From NCBI GenBank assembly GCA_016795565.1, contig JAEUGW010000054.1, positions 81,017 to 145,016 of the forward strand: a stretch of DNA of 64,000 nt. The letters are read 5' to 3'. The translations under genes were made by a program, and so were the position numbers. The stretch comes from Opitutaceae bacterium (GTDB lineage: Bacteria; Verrucomicrobiota; Verrucomicrobiia; Opitutales; Opitutaceae). The notes under the pieces are model-generated. The model searched no databases. It was not told the origin of the DNA and worked only from the letters and a program-made list of their open reading frames with translations. This document shows positions 37,364 to 46,524 of the stretch, piece after piece (the first letter of the stretch is position 1; each line of letters starts with the position of its first letter).

Positions 37364-40252
37364 ATGTTCATCGCCGCGCCCGTGCAACCAAAGTGCGAAC
37401 TCCACCTCGCCCGCGACTGGGATGCCGCCTGGCGCGAGATCGTGCGCCCGTGGCTGGCTGCGCCCGCGGTGTTGCGGCGCGATTACGTGCTCGTGCCGAC
37501 ACGCGGCCAGGCGCACGCGCTCAAGCTGCGCTGCGTGCGCGAGGGCCTGCCGCTGCTGGGGGTGGAATTTCTCACGCCCCGGCTCGCGCGCCAGAAATGG
37601 GTCGCACTGGCCCCGCCCGCCCGTCCGGCGCTGGGCCGCGAACTGCTGCTGCTCAACCTGCGCGCGCTCATCGAGGAACGGCTGGCGCCGCTCGCGCCGG
37701 AGGCGCCGGCCTGGGGCCTCTGGAAAAGCCTGCAGAGCGACCCGGAAGGGGCGCTCGACTCCTTTGACGAGCTGATGCAGGCGGGTTTCACGGCGCGGGA
37801 TTTTCCGCTGCCGCCGCTGCGGGACGTCTTTGGCGAGTTGGAGCAACGTGTGGCGCAGGCGGGATATGATTTCGCGCCGCGCCAAAGTATCGCCGCGGCC
37901 ACGGCACCCGCGTCGGCCACCCCGCGGTTGGGCGGCCGGTTGCTGCTCTACGGCTTTGCCGTGGAGCACGGGCGCGAGTTCGCCTCGCTCGTGGCGCTCG
38001 CGCGGCACGCTAGCGAGGTCACCGTGCTGCTGCCCGGGCCGGAATTCGGCCGGAAGGACGGAGACGAGCGTTGGGTCGAGGCGTGGGAAAAGGCGCTGGG
38101 GGTCGAGGCCCTGCCGCTGGACGCGCCTGAGGCGGCAGGGGCTGGCGCCGCAATCGCGCGCCTGTGGACTGACGGAAGCGGCGGGGCGGGGGACGCCACG
38201 CTGCTGGTCGGGCACACGCGCGCCGATGAGATGCAGCTGGTCGCGGACGAAATCTCCCGGCGGCTGGCGGCGGGGGCGGACAACCTCGCCGTCATTTTCC
38301 CGCGAGCCGGGGCGGCGCACCTGCGCCTGGTGCGGCTCCTCGCGGAGCGCGGACTGCCGTTCAATGACCTGTTGGAAACGGCCGGACCGGTGGCGGCGGA
38401 CACCCAATTGCAGCGCGCCCTGCTGGATTTCTACGCTCGCGGCGCGCGTCTCGAGGAATTGATGGCACTGTGGCCGCTGCTGCACGCGATCGGGCACACC
38501 CAGCTCCAGGCGGGACTGGCGCGCGATGTGTGCGAGCGGGTCTTTGACGCCCGGCAGACGCACCAGCTGGTGCCCGTGCTGCCCGACCTCGCGGCCCGCG
38601 AGCGGCCGGAGTGGCGGGAGGTGGCGCGCGTGGCCGGGCTGCTGCTGCCCGCGTGGCCGGACCGGCTCACCCTGGCGGAGGCCTTGGCGCGCTTCGCGAC
38701 CGTGGGCGGGCGCTTCGGCCTGTCGGCAGCCGAATCGTGGCCGGCGCTCGCGACCTATGCCCAGCAAGATCGGCGGGCGTTTCCCGCCAAGGTGGTGCTG
38801 GCGGCGCTGGCTTCATTCCTGCCGGAAAAAAGCGCGGCGACCGGCGCACCGGGGCGCGGGTTATTCGCGCCGGTCACGCTCACCACCTGGCGGCGCGCGG
38901 CGTCGCTGGCCTGGTCGGACATCATCTTCGCGGAGAGCAACGCCGGCGTCTGGCCGCTGCGCACGGAGTCCGGTTGCTGGCTGACGGACGAGCAGCGGGA
39001 GGCCTTGAACCGGCGGGTCCCGGCGGGCCTCGGGCTGCTCACCAGCGACAGCCGCGCCTGGGTGGAGAAACAGGGTTGGGCGGAGCTCGCGGCCAACACG
39101 CGGAGTGGCGTGGGTTTTTCCGCGGCCCTGTTCGACGAGGAGGAGCCGGAGCTGAAGCTGGCACCCAATGCGTGGCTGGAGCGCGTGATGCTGGCCGGCG
39201 GGGCGGCGGAGGCGGCTGCGGGCTTGGAAGAACAATTCGCCCGGTTGGCGCGGGAAGCCGCGCCGCCGGTCGCGGCGGAAGGTGCGGTGGTTGGACCATG
39301 GTTCGACATCTGGCGGCGGCGGCGCGACCCGGGCGCGGCGTTCGACGAGCATTTCCTGTGCGGTGACCCCCGGGTGACCCGGCCGGCGGAACTGTCGCCC
39401 CGGTTGATCGAGCGGGCGGTGCAGGATCCGGCGGAGCTGTGGTTTGAGGGCGTGCTGCGGCTGCAGCGCGTCGGCTGGGCCCCCTTGGTGCGGGCGCGGA
39501 AGAAGTCGCTCGGCTCGCTGGTGCACCGGGTGCTGGCGGCGGCGCTGCGCGGAGTTCCGGTCGAGGGCATTTTCCGGGAATTGCCCGCCGAGGGGGATGC
39601 CCGCGCGAAGCTGGCGGCGGAACTCGCGAAGCTGCGCGGCCACTGGCCGCGCGACCGCTACTGGGATTCCTTCCACGCCGAGTTGGGGGAAATGGCGGCC
39701 GGTTTGCTGGCCCAGGTCTACCGCCTGCCGGCGGGCCGGTTTGTCGCGGTGGAAGCCAAGTTGCCGGCGGGCACCGCCATCCGGCTCGGCGGAGAGGATG
39801 AGCGGCTGGGCATCGCGGGCCGGATGGATCTCGTGTTGAGCGACCGGCCGGAGTGGGCGGGGGCGCAGGTGGCGGTGGTGGATTTCAAGACCGGCGCTGA
39901 TGCGCGCCTGTCGGCCCGGGCGATGGCGCGCGGCGCATCGCTGCAACTCGGCCTCTATCTCGCAGCGGTCGGGACCCTCGGGGTGGCTGGTGCACAGGTG
40001 TGGATGTTGAAGCCGGATGCGGGCAAACCCTCCCGGCTTGGCCTGAGTGAGCTGCCCGAGGCGCTGGCCTCCCTGGCGCAACTGGGCCGGCACCTGGCAA
40101 CGGGCCGTTACGGCGCGCGGACGGCGGATCGGACGGATTTTTCGCACGGCTATGAATGGCCGCTGGCCTGCACGCCGATTCGGCACGCGCTGTTGGAGCA
40201 GAAGTTTGCGGCGACCTTCGGTGCCGCGGCGGCGGAGGTGACCGATGAGTGA
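37364..40252 (+). CDS. AddB-like protein: inactive helicase plus PD-(D/E)XK nuclease
   Basis: A 962-residue protein, the likely second subunit of a RecBCD/AddAB-type recombination enzyme. The N-terminus begins MFIAAPVQPKCELHLARDW; no intact Walker A is seen, as in AddB. VPTRGQAHALKLRC and LVGHTRADEMQLVADEISRRL are AddB-like remnants of helicase motifs. The C-terminal nuclease has VVDFKTG (D840, K842) and a late Q861-L-x-LY. The cysteines that hold the iron-sulfur cluster in classical AddB are not apparent. Its last four codons overlap the AddA-like start (ATGAGTGA), so the pair is coupled. Confidence 0.82.
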   Translation: MFIAAPVQPKCELHLARDWDAAWREIVRPWLAAPAVLRRDYVLVPTRGQAHALKLRCVREGLPLLGVEFLTPRLARQKWVALAPPARPALGRELLLLNLRALIEERLAPLAPEAPAWGLWKSLQSDPEGALDSFDELMQAGFTARDFPLPPLRDVFGELEQRVAQAGYDFAPRQSIAAATAPASATPRLGGRLLLYGFAVEHGREFASLVALARHASEVTVLLPGPEFGRKDGDERWVEAWEKALGVEALPLDAPEAAGAGAAIARLWTDGSGGAGDATLLVGHTRADEMQLVADEISRRLAAGADNLAVIFPRAGAAHLRLVRLLAERGLPFNDLLETAGPVAADTQLQRALLDFYARGARLEELMALWPLLHAIGHTQLQAGLARDVCERVFDARQTHQLVPVLPDLAARERPEWREVARVAGLLLPAWPDRLTLAEALARFATVGGRFGLSAAESWPALATYAQQDRRAFPAKVVLAALASFLPEKSAATGAPGRGLFAPVTLTTWRRAASLAWSDIIFAESNAGVWPLRTESGCWLTDEQREALNRRVPAGLGLLTSDSRAWVEKQGWAELAANTRSGVGFSAALFDEEEPELKLAPNAWLERVMLAGGAAEAAAGLEEQFARLAREAAPPVAAEGAVVGPWFDIWRRRRDPGAAFDEHFLCGDPRVTRPAELSPRLIERAVQDPAELWFEGVLRLQRVGWAPLVRARKKSLGSLVHRVLAAALRGVPVEGIFRELPAEGDARAKLAAELAKLRGHWPRDRYWDSFHAELGEMAAGLLAQVYRLPAGRFVAVEAKLPAGTAIRLGGEDERLGIAGRMDLVLSDRPEWAGAQVAVVDFKTGADARLSARAMARGASLQLGLYLAAVGTLGVAGAQVWMLKPDAGKPSRLGLSELPEALASLAQLGRHLATGRYGARTADRTDFSHGYEWPLACTPIRHALLEQKFAATFGAAAAEVTDE

Positions 40253-43200
40253 GCGCCTGACCGACCACGCGGCGCGCGAGCGCTTCCGCGATGAATGGGA
40301 CCGGAACTTTGCCGTGAGCGCGAACGCGGGCTCCGGCAAGACCACGGCCATCTCCGAGCGGCTGGCGGCGCTGGCGCTGCGCGAGGGCGGCGCGGAGCAA
40401 CTGCGGAAAACCGCGATCGTGACCTTCACCAAGAAGGCCGCGGCCCAGATCGGCCAGCGCGCGCGGGCCGTGCTCGTGCGACGGCTGGCGGAGGCGGGGC
40501 GGACGGACCTGGCGCCGCTCGATCACCTGGAACGCGCGTTCTTCGGCACGATCCACAGCTTCTGCCTGCTGCTGGCGCAACGCTACGGCCAGGCACTCGG
40601 GCTGAACCTCAATCCGGCGGTGATCGAGGGCGCGGACATGGAGGAGGCGCTGTGGGAGGAGTTCCTGGAGCAGGATGCGATGCAGTTCACCACGCTCGCG
40701 CCGGCGCAGATCGAGGCATTTTTGCGGCATGCGCCGCTCGATTCGATCTTCGGGCTCGCGCGCGACCTCGACCGCGGCACGGCCGTGCGGCTGCATGCGA
40801 CGAAGATCGCCGCAGCGCCCCCGGGGCCGTCCCACGGCGCGCTGTCCATGATCCTCGCGGCAACCAGCAAGGGGAGGGGCGTGGAACCGCTGAAACACAA
40901 CCAAGCCCAGGCCGAGGAATGGCGCCGGCGTTTCCGGGAGGAGCGCGGCTTCCTGCCGTTGCCGAAGCCGCAGGGCACGGCGGCAAACATCGAGGAGCTT
41001 TATGCGGCCTACCTGGCGCCGGTGAAGGCCTGGCTGGCGGAGGCCGGCGCCGTGCTGGCGGGCGAACTCGCGCTGCGCTACCGCGCGTGGCGCTTTGAGC
41101 GCGGCGTGCAGACCTATGCGGATCAGGTGGAGGCCGCGTTCGAGGTGCTGCACGACGCGGCGACCCTCGAGCGCATCCGTGCCGAGGGCTGGCGCATCGT
41201 GCTCGACGAGGCGCAGGACACGGATCCGCAGCAATTCGAGGTGCTGGTCGAGATCACGCGGCCGGTGGGCGCGCCGTTGGGCACCTGGCCGGCGCGGGGC
41301 GGCGCCGGGCCGCGGCCGGGGCATTTCTGCATGGTCGGCGACGGGCAGCAGTCGATCTACAGCTCGCGGGCGGACGTGCGGAATTTCCAGAGGCACCTCG
41401 AGGCATTTGCCTGCGGGGACGGCGGCGAGCGGATAACCTTCGACGTGACTTTCCGCGCGCCGCACGCGGTGATCGGGCTCCTGAATGCCACGCTGCCGGC
41501 GGCCTTCGGGCCGGCCCGGGAACACAATGGCGGGTTGCCGCCGGCGGACGGGGCCCCGGCTCCGCGGCTGCAGGTTCACTACGAGGCGCTGGCGGCCGGG
41601 CCGCGGAACGAGCCGGGCGCGGCCAGCGTGCTGCCGCTGATTCCGGCGGCCCCCAAAACCAAGGTCGAGATCCGGCTGGCGGGGGAGGTGCGGCAGGTCG
41701 CCGCGTGGCTGCGCGAAAAAGGGCCGGCCGGGGTGGGGGCGCGGCATTGGGGCGAGGTATGCATCCTCGCGCCGCGCAATGAGTGGCTGGTCACGGCGCG
41801 CAAGGAACTCGAGGCGGCCGGTTTGAAGACGGCCCTGCAAATGCGGAAGAACCGCAACGGCGACAATCCCGCCTATGCCTGGCTGACCGGTCTGCTGGCG
41901 GCAGTCTGCGACCCGGAAAACACTTTTGAATGGGTGGGGGTGTTGCGCGAGGTTTTCACCGTCAGCGACGCCTTGATCGCCGCCGAGCTCGGGCCGGACC
42001 GGAAATTCAACTGGGAGACGCCGGAGAAACATGCGGCGCCGCTGCGGACGGCGCTGGAGGTGCTGCGGCCCTTTGTCAGTCGCGTCGAAGCCGAGGGCGA
42101 GCCCTTGGAGCGGTTCGTGCACGACTTGGTGCAGGCAACGGCGTTGCAGGAGAAGGCCCGGCTGATTGACCCGAGCGGAGCGCTGAACAGTGAATTGGAG
42201 CGGCTGCTGGCGCACGCGGCGGAACTCGGTCTCGAAGGGGCGGGGCCGCGCGCCTGGCTGGGAGAATTGCTGGCCGGACTGGAGGCCGGTCGGCCCGCCG
42301 GGAAACCGAGTGACGATGCGATCAACCTGCTGACGTCGCATTCGGCCAAGGGTCTGGAGTGGCCGGTGGTCATCCCCATCGGGTTGTGGCGCGAGATTGG
42401 CAAGCGCGACGAGACCGGCCTGCGGCTGTTGCCTGATGCGGCCGGGGTGCAACGGGTGTATTTTGACGGCGCCAGCCTGCCGGCGACGATGAAGGAATCA
42501 CGCGAGCGCGAGCGGCTGCGCGAACTGGTGCGGTTGCTCTATGTGACGCTGACGCGGGCACGTCGCGTGCTCGTGCTGCCGATGGGGGAGACGGCCGACG
42601 AGGGAAGTTTTCTGGATTTGTGGGGAGCGGACCTGACGAAGCTGCCCGGGGTGGCGGAGACCCGCTTTGCATTGCCGACGGCCCGGCCTGAAACGACGCG
42701 GCGGGCACCGATGCAGATCGCTGGCGCGACGGGTGGCGCGCGGGTGGATTTCCCGCAGCGGTTGCTGCCCCACCAACTGGCGCAAAAGCCGGATACGGTG
42801 CGCGCGCTTCGGCACGAATCGGGGGAGGGCGAACCGGTGCCGACCGGACGCGAGGATCCGATCGAATATGGCCTGTGGTGGCACGAAACCATGGAGTTCC
42901 TTCCCTGGCACGCAGACGAAGTGGAGCTTGAAAGCTATCTGAAGGACCGGCTGGCGGCCGCAGCGAAACAGGACTTTGCGCCGCGGGGCGAGAGCGAGCT
43001 CGCGAAGTTGCGGGCGAGTGGGTTGTGGCGGGAATTGCGTTCGCCGCGCTGGCGGATTTTAACCGAGGTCAGTGTCGTGGCGCCACTGCGACAGGCCGGT
43101 TGGGTGGATGGGGTCATCGATCTGGTGGCGCAGGACGAGGCGGGAGGAAGGCTGTTGGTCGTCGATTGGAAAACCAACCGCCGACGAATGGGGGAGACGG

Positions 43201-43355
43201 ACCGGATATTGGTGCAACGCTTGGTCGAGGAGTATAGGACGCAGCTGGAGGCTTATGGGACTTGTCTGCGGCATTTTTTTCCCGAGCAGGCCATCGAACT
43301 GGGCGTGTATGCGACCGGATCGGGTGACTGGCAGGGATGGCAAGCCGGCCCTTGA
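40245..43355 (+). CDS. AddA-like UvrD-family helicase/nuclease
   Basis: A 1036-residue SF1 helicase that would drive double-strand-break end resection with the AddB-like subunit. Motif I is SANAGSGKTTA (A26-T33), Ia TFTKKAAAQIGQRAR, II VLDEAQDTDP (D321), III MVGDGQQSIYSSRAD, IV/V SHSAKGLEWPVVI, VI LLYVTLTRARRVLVL. The C-terminus carries a RecB-like nuclease with LVVDWKTNRR (D974, K976) and a QLEAYG helix (Q1000). No Chi-recognition prediction is made. Confidence 0.9.
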   Translation: MSERLTDHAARERFRDEWDRNFAVSANAGSGKTTAISERLAALALREGGAEQLRKTAIVTFTKKAAAQIGQRARAVLVRRLAEAGRTDLAPLDHLERAFFGTIHSFCLLLAQRYGQALGLNLNPAVIEGADMEEALWEEFLEQDAMQFTTLAPAQIEAFLRHAPLDSIFGLARDLDRGTAVRLHATKIAAAPPGPSHGALSMILAATSKGRGVEPLKHNQAQAEEWRRRFREERGFLPLPKPQGTAANIEELYAAYLAPVKAWLAEAGAVLAGELALRYRAWRFERGVQTYADQVEAAFEVLHDAATLERIRAEGWRIVLDEAQDTDPQQFEVLVEITRPVGAPLGTWPARGGAGPRPGHFCMVGDGQQSIYSSRADVRNFQRHLEAFACGDGGERITFDVTFRAPHAVIGLLNATLPAAFGPAREHNGGLPPADGAPAPRLQVHYEALAAGPRNEPGAASVLPLIPAAPKTKVEIRLAGEVRQVAAWLREKGPAGVGARHWGEVCILAPRNEWLVTARKELEAAGLKTALQMRKNRNGDNPAYAWLTGLLAAVCDPENTFEWVGVLREVFTVSDALIAAELGPDRKFNWETPEKHAAPLRTALEVLRPFVSRVEAEGEPLERFVHDLVQATALQEKARLIDPSGALNSELERLLAHAAELGLEGAGPRAWLGELLAGLEAGRPAGKPSDDAINLLTSHSAKGLEWPVVIPIGLWREIGKRDETGLRLLPDAAGVQRVYFDGASLPATMKESRERERLRELVRLLYVTLTRARRVLVLPMGETADEGSFLDLWGADLTKLPGVAETRFALPTARPETTRRAPMQIAGATGGARVDFPQRLLPHQLAQKPDTVRALRHESGEGEPVPTGREDPIEYGLWWHETMEFLPWHADEVELESYLKDRLAAAAKQDFAPRGESELAKLRASGLWRELRSPRWRILTEVSVVAPLRQAGWVDGVIDLVAQDEAGGRLLVVDWKTNRRRMGETDRILVQRLVEEYRTQLEAYGTCLRHFFPEQAIELGVYATGSGDWQGWQAGP

Positions 43356-43422
43356 CGAGGGAAAAGGCTTTACAGGGTAGAACAGAGGCCGCACTTTTCG
43401 CTCCCAAACCACTCTTAAACCT

Positions 43423-43524
43423 ATGGGTAACCTGAAAAAGAAACGGCGTCTGAAGATGTCGAAACACAAACGCCGGAAGCGCCTCAAGGCGAACCGTCAC
43501 AAGAAGCGCACGTGGCAGAAATAG
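43423..43524 (+). CDS. COX24/AURKAIP1-domain small basic protein (mS38-like)
   Basis: A 33-residue, extremely basic protein: [20 protein letters not shown] then [13 protein letters not shown]. The [14 protein letters not shown] core is the COX24/AURKAIP1 (DUF1713) signature, shared with mitochondrial ribosomal protein mS38. It is probably a ribosome-associated protein, as for bacterial homologues. It is preceded by the AddA-like gene (67 bases) and followed by a terminator. Confidence 0.85.
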   Translation: MGNLKKKRRLKMSKHKRRKRLKANRHKKRTWQK

Positions 43525-43558
43525 TGCCGCCTTGGCCCAAGTAGGCCGATTTACCGCA

Positions 43559-43584
43559 AACCCGCCCGTAGTGGCGGGTTTTTT
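43559..43584 (+). terminator. rho-independent terminator after the COX24-domain gene
   Basis: AACCCGCC, loop CGTAGT, GGCGGGTT, then TTTT. The next 210 bases up to pilM hold no gene that I can support and probably contain the pil promoter. Confidence 0.9.
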
Positions 43585-43794
43585 GCGTTCTAGGATAGAT
43601 AGTTAGAAAGTAAAACATTAGGGAAACTGTTGGGGCACAGCGAAAGGATTGTAGTTTTCGTCTTGTCAGGTGGGTAAGTGCCCCGTATCCAGCATGTCCT
43701 GCAAATGAGTTTTACCCAATCTGCGTGGTGACTTAGCAAACCCGCCGCGCTGATTAATCCGTAAGAACCCACCCCACCTACCACCTGCCCCGGC

Positions 43795-44835
43795 ATGTTT
43801 CTCGCGAAAAAATCGAAAGGCTTTTGCGTTGAAGTCGGCGACCACTCGACGCTGGTAGCCCGGCTATCCCAGCCGGAGGCGCCCTATGTGGTCGAGGAGC
43901 TCAAAGAGTTCTCTGCGACTGACATCGGGGCGCTCACCGAATGGATCAAGGGGTCCGATGGCAAAGGTTCGAGCGGCTATGCCCATGCGACCTGCGGGGT
44001 TTATCCAGCCAAGCGCATCATCCGGCGCCACACCCTGGACGTGAAGAAGGTCAAGGATCCCACCTATTTTAACGAGATCTACACCCAGCAGTTCCGGGTT
44101 GATTCCGAGAAATACACCATCAAGGCCCTGAATTTTGACGACGGCGGGGAATACGACTTGGGCAAGGCGAACCAGAAGGAAGTGCTGTTTTGCGGTTTGC
44201 CCTCCGAGGAGATCATCACGATCCAAGACAAATTGCTTGAGCTGGGCGTGTATCCGGAGCGCTTGGAACTCGGCACGGTGGCGACGATGGGCGGGTTGAT
44301 CAACTACCTGAAATTCAAGCAGAGCAAATCCCCGGTGCTGCTGCTCGAGATCGGCGAAGAGTCGACCCAAAGCTACATCCTCAGTGCCGATGGGGTGGAT
44401 ATCTCCCGGCCTATTCCCAGTGGCATCGCCGCGATGATTCCGGTGGTGCAGAAGGAACTGGGCCTCAAGGACGAGGAATCAGCCAAGAAGCTTTTTTACT
44501 CCAACACGTTTGATTTCACCAGCATGGGCGGAGCCTTGGTGAAGAAACTCCTGAAGGAGCTGCAATCATCCATCGGTTTCTATGAGGTGCAGACCGGCCA
44601 GTCCATCGGCAGTGTGTTCTGCACCCAGTTGCCCTCCACGCTGAGCTGGCTGGGGACGACCATGGCGGGGTCGCTCGGTGTGCCGGTAATGAAAATGGAC
44701 GTGCTGCCATGGCTTGGGTCGCTCAATATCACGCTGGCTGAAGGTGTGAGCCTGGGCTCCGCCGAGGAGCGTTGGGTCGGCCTATTCTCCCTGATCGCTT
44801 CATACCAAAATGCTGTCCCTGACGAAAAAAAGTGA
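43795..44835 (+). CDS. pilM: PilM-like actin-fold protein of a type IV pilus/secretion system
   Basis: A 346-residue protein starting MFLAKKSKGFCVEVGDHSTL, with an ASKHA-type phosphate loop, VLLLEIGEESTQSYIL in the middle and a second LAEGVSLGSAEERW near the end. It is diverged from proteobacterial PilM, so the call rests on fold-like motifs and on being first in a five-gene order M-N-O-P-Q. It would form the cytoplasmic platform ring with the PilN N-terminus. Its end overlaps pilN by 26 bases. Confidence 0.72.
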   Translation: MFLAKKSKGFCVEVGDHSTLVARLSQPEAPYVVEELKEFSATDIGALTEWIKGSDGKGSSGYAHATCGVYPAKRIIRRHTLDVKKVKDPTYFNEIYTQQFRVDSEKYTIKALNFDDGGEYDLGKANQKEVLFCGLPSEEIITIQDKLLELGVYPERLELGTVATMGGLINYLKFKQSKSPVLLLEIGEESTQSYILSADGVDISRPIPSGIAAMIPVVQKELGLKDEESAKKLFYSNTFDFTSMGGALVKKLLKELQSSIGFYEVQTGQSIGSVFCTQLPSTLSWLGTTMAGSLGVPVMKMDVLPWLGSLNITLAEGVSLGSAEERWVGLFSLIASYQNAVPDEKK

Positions 44836-45445
44836 CGCCCAGCCGGTAGTGGCGCCGCTCTGGCACACGAACTTCCGCAACTTTGACCGGTTGCCGGACA
44901 CGAAGGTCGTGCGCACGACCTTCTTCATTAACACGGCGGCCGGCGCCCTGGCTGTCGCGCTATTGCTCTGGCTCGGCTACCGGGAATTTCGCATTCACAG
45001 CATCAGTGAGCAAATTGCCGAGGCCCAGAGCGAGATCGACAGCAATGCGAAGAAAAATGCCGAAGCGCTGCGCCTGACCCAGCTGTTTACCCAGGAGGAC
45101 AAGAAATTGTCCGATACCGAGGCCTTCCTGAAAACGCCGATCGGGGTCTCGGAGTATGTGATGCTGATTGGTCAGACCCTGCCCAAGGAGATATCGATCG
45201 ACATGGCCGACATCCGGGTGCCCGCCGATGGCAAGAATCAGCTTTATGTCCTGCGCGGGGTCGTGGCCGGCAGCCGTGACCAGGCGGCCGGGGCTGCTTC
45301 CAGCTACGTGGATGTGCTCAGGGCGCACCCGAAGCTTGGGGCTGTATTCGATCCCATCACGCTCGAAAAGCTGACGCCCGATCCGAGCACGGGGTTCATG
45401 GCCATTGAGATTTCGCTGAAAGTCAAAACGGAGGGGAAAAAATAA
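44810..45445 (+). CDS. pilN: PilN-like inner-membrane protein
   Basis: A 211-residue protein with a ~45-residue cytosolic head, one helix (INTAAGALAVALLLWLGY), a coiled coil and a periplasmic alpha/beta domain (ISIDMADIRVPADGKNQLYVL). Size, topology and operon position match PilN. The head contains HTNFRNFDRLPDTKVVRTTFF, not the canonical NLLPWR, so it is a diverged member. Its TAA shares a base with the pilO ATG. Confidence 0.7.
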   Translation: MLSLTKKSDAQPVVAPLWHTNFRNFDRLPDTKVVRTTFFINTAAGALAVALLLWLGYREFRIHSISEQIAEAQSEIDSNAKKNAEALRLTQLFTQEDKKLSDTEAFLKTPIGVSEYVMLIGQTLPKEISIDMADIRVPADGKNQLYVLRGVVAGSRDQAAGAASSYVDVLRAHPKLGAVFDPITLEKLTPDPSTGFMAIEISLKVKTEGKK

Positions 45446-46011
45446 TGACCTTCGCCGACATTGTTGCGCGCATCAAGAAACAGCCCATCGGCTTCGCCTT
45501 TGGCCTGATCTGTCTGCTGAGTGCCGGCTGGCTTTATTATCGCAGCGGCGAAATTGACAAGCTGCAGGCGGACTATGAGGCCAAATCGTCGGAGCGGGCC
45601 ACCATCGTATCCAACGTGGGCATCGCGAAAAACCTGCCGGAGCAGGTGGCCGAGATGCAGGGCTTCACCAAGGAATTCGAAAGCCGCTTGGTTCGCGCCG
45701 GCCAGCTGGCTGTGAACCTCCAGTATTTTTACAAGCTGGAGGCCGAGAATGAGGTCAAGCTGCTGGACGTCCGGCAAAACCCGATCCCCAAGTCGGCCAA
45801 GGGTCCCTTCGTGGGGATACCCTACAATGTAAACGTGCAGGGCTCCTACAAACAGGTGATGGCGTTCCTCCAGCGGCTGGAGCACGGGCGGCATTATTGC
45901 CACATCACCAACGCCACCTTCACCAAGAGCTCCGGGGCCAGCGAGGGCTCGCAGCAATCCGGCATGGGCATGAGTCTCGCGCTCAGCCTTGAACTTCTGG
46001 GACAGCCATGA
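45445..46011 (+). CDS. pilO: PilO-like inner-membrane protein
   Basis: A 188-residue protein with a short head, one helix (FAFGLICLLSAGWLYYRSG), a coiled coil and a ferredoxin-like periplasmic part (PYNVNVQGSYKQVMAFLQRLE, a typical PilO strand-helix). It would pair with PilN in the alignment complex. Its stop overlaps the next start (ATGA). Confidence 0.75.
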   Translation: MTFADIVARIKKQPIGFAFGLICLLSAGWLYYRSGEIDKLQADYEAKSSERATIVSNVGIAKNLPEQVAEMQGFTKEFESRLVRAGQLAVNLQYFYKLEAENEVKLLDVRQNPIPKSAKGPFVGIPYNVNVQGSYKQVMAFLQRLEHGRHYCHITNATFTKSSGASEGSQQSGMGMSLALSLELLGQP

Positions 46012-46514
46012 AAACCAACCTCATCCGTGTCACTTGTGCTGCTCTGCTCATGGCGGGTGGGCTGGGCATGGCATCGGCCAACACCGTGCTGAGCCCGGCC
46101 AAGCGCCAGGCAGCCTTGGAGCGTGGCAAGTCCCTCCTCGCCTCGCAGGAAATCGTCCCTCTGGCCGTAAACCCATTCTATCCCGAGGCGTTTGCTGAAA
46201 CCGTAGCCGGTCTGGGGCGCTCCTCCGGCACCACCACGGCAAACACGGGCGGCGACGCGACTGCGCAGGTTCCGACCGGACCGCGCGGGGATCGCGAGTT
46301 GCTCGAGGCCATCGCCAAAAGCCTGAAGCCGAGCGGCTATATCGTGCTCGGCGGCCAGGCCTCGCTGTCCTTCGGTCAAAAGCGGGTCAAAGCCGGCGGC
46401 ATCCTGACTATTACCTTTGAAGGCAGCCAATACACCCTAGAAATCACCAGCATCGATCGGACCAACTTTACCCTTCGCCTTAACCGCGAGGAATTTACCC
46501 GGACCATCAAATAA
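46008..46514 (+). CDS. PilP-position exported protein of the pil cluster
   Basis: A 168-residue protein with a signal peptide (MKTNLIRVTCAALLMAGG, cleavage after ASA). No lipobox is seen, unlike PilP. The C-terminal part GGQASLSFGQKRVKAGGILTITFEGSQYTLEI has the beta-rich character of PilP/GspC HR domains that link the inner-membrane complex to the secretin. Position between pilO and the secretin is the main support. Confidence 0.6.
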   Translation: MKTNLIRVTCAALLMAGGLGMASANTVLSPAKRQAALERGKSLLASQEIVPLAVNPFYPEAFAETVAGLGRSSGTTTANTGGDATAQVPTGPRGDRELLEAIAKSLKPSGYIVLGGQASLSFGQKRVKAGGILTITFEGSQYTLEITSIDRTNFTLRLNREEFTRTIK

Positions 46515-46524
46515 GGAACGAACT

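Noticed and set aside
43590..43796. 68-codon open frame upstream of pilM on the minus strand
   Set aside because: No start context, no motifs, and it overlaps the pilM start region.
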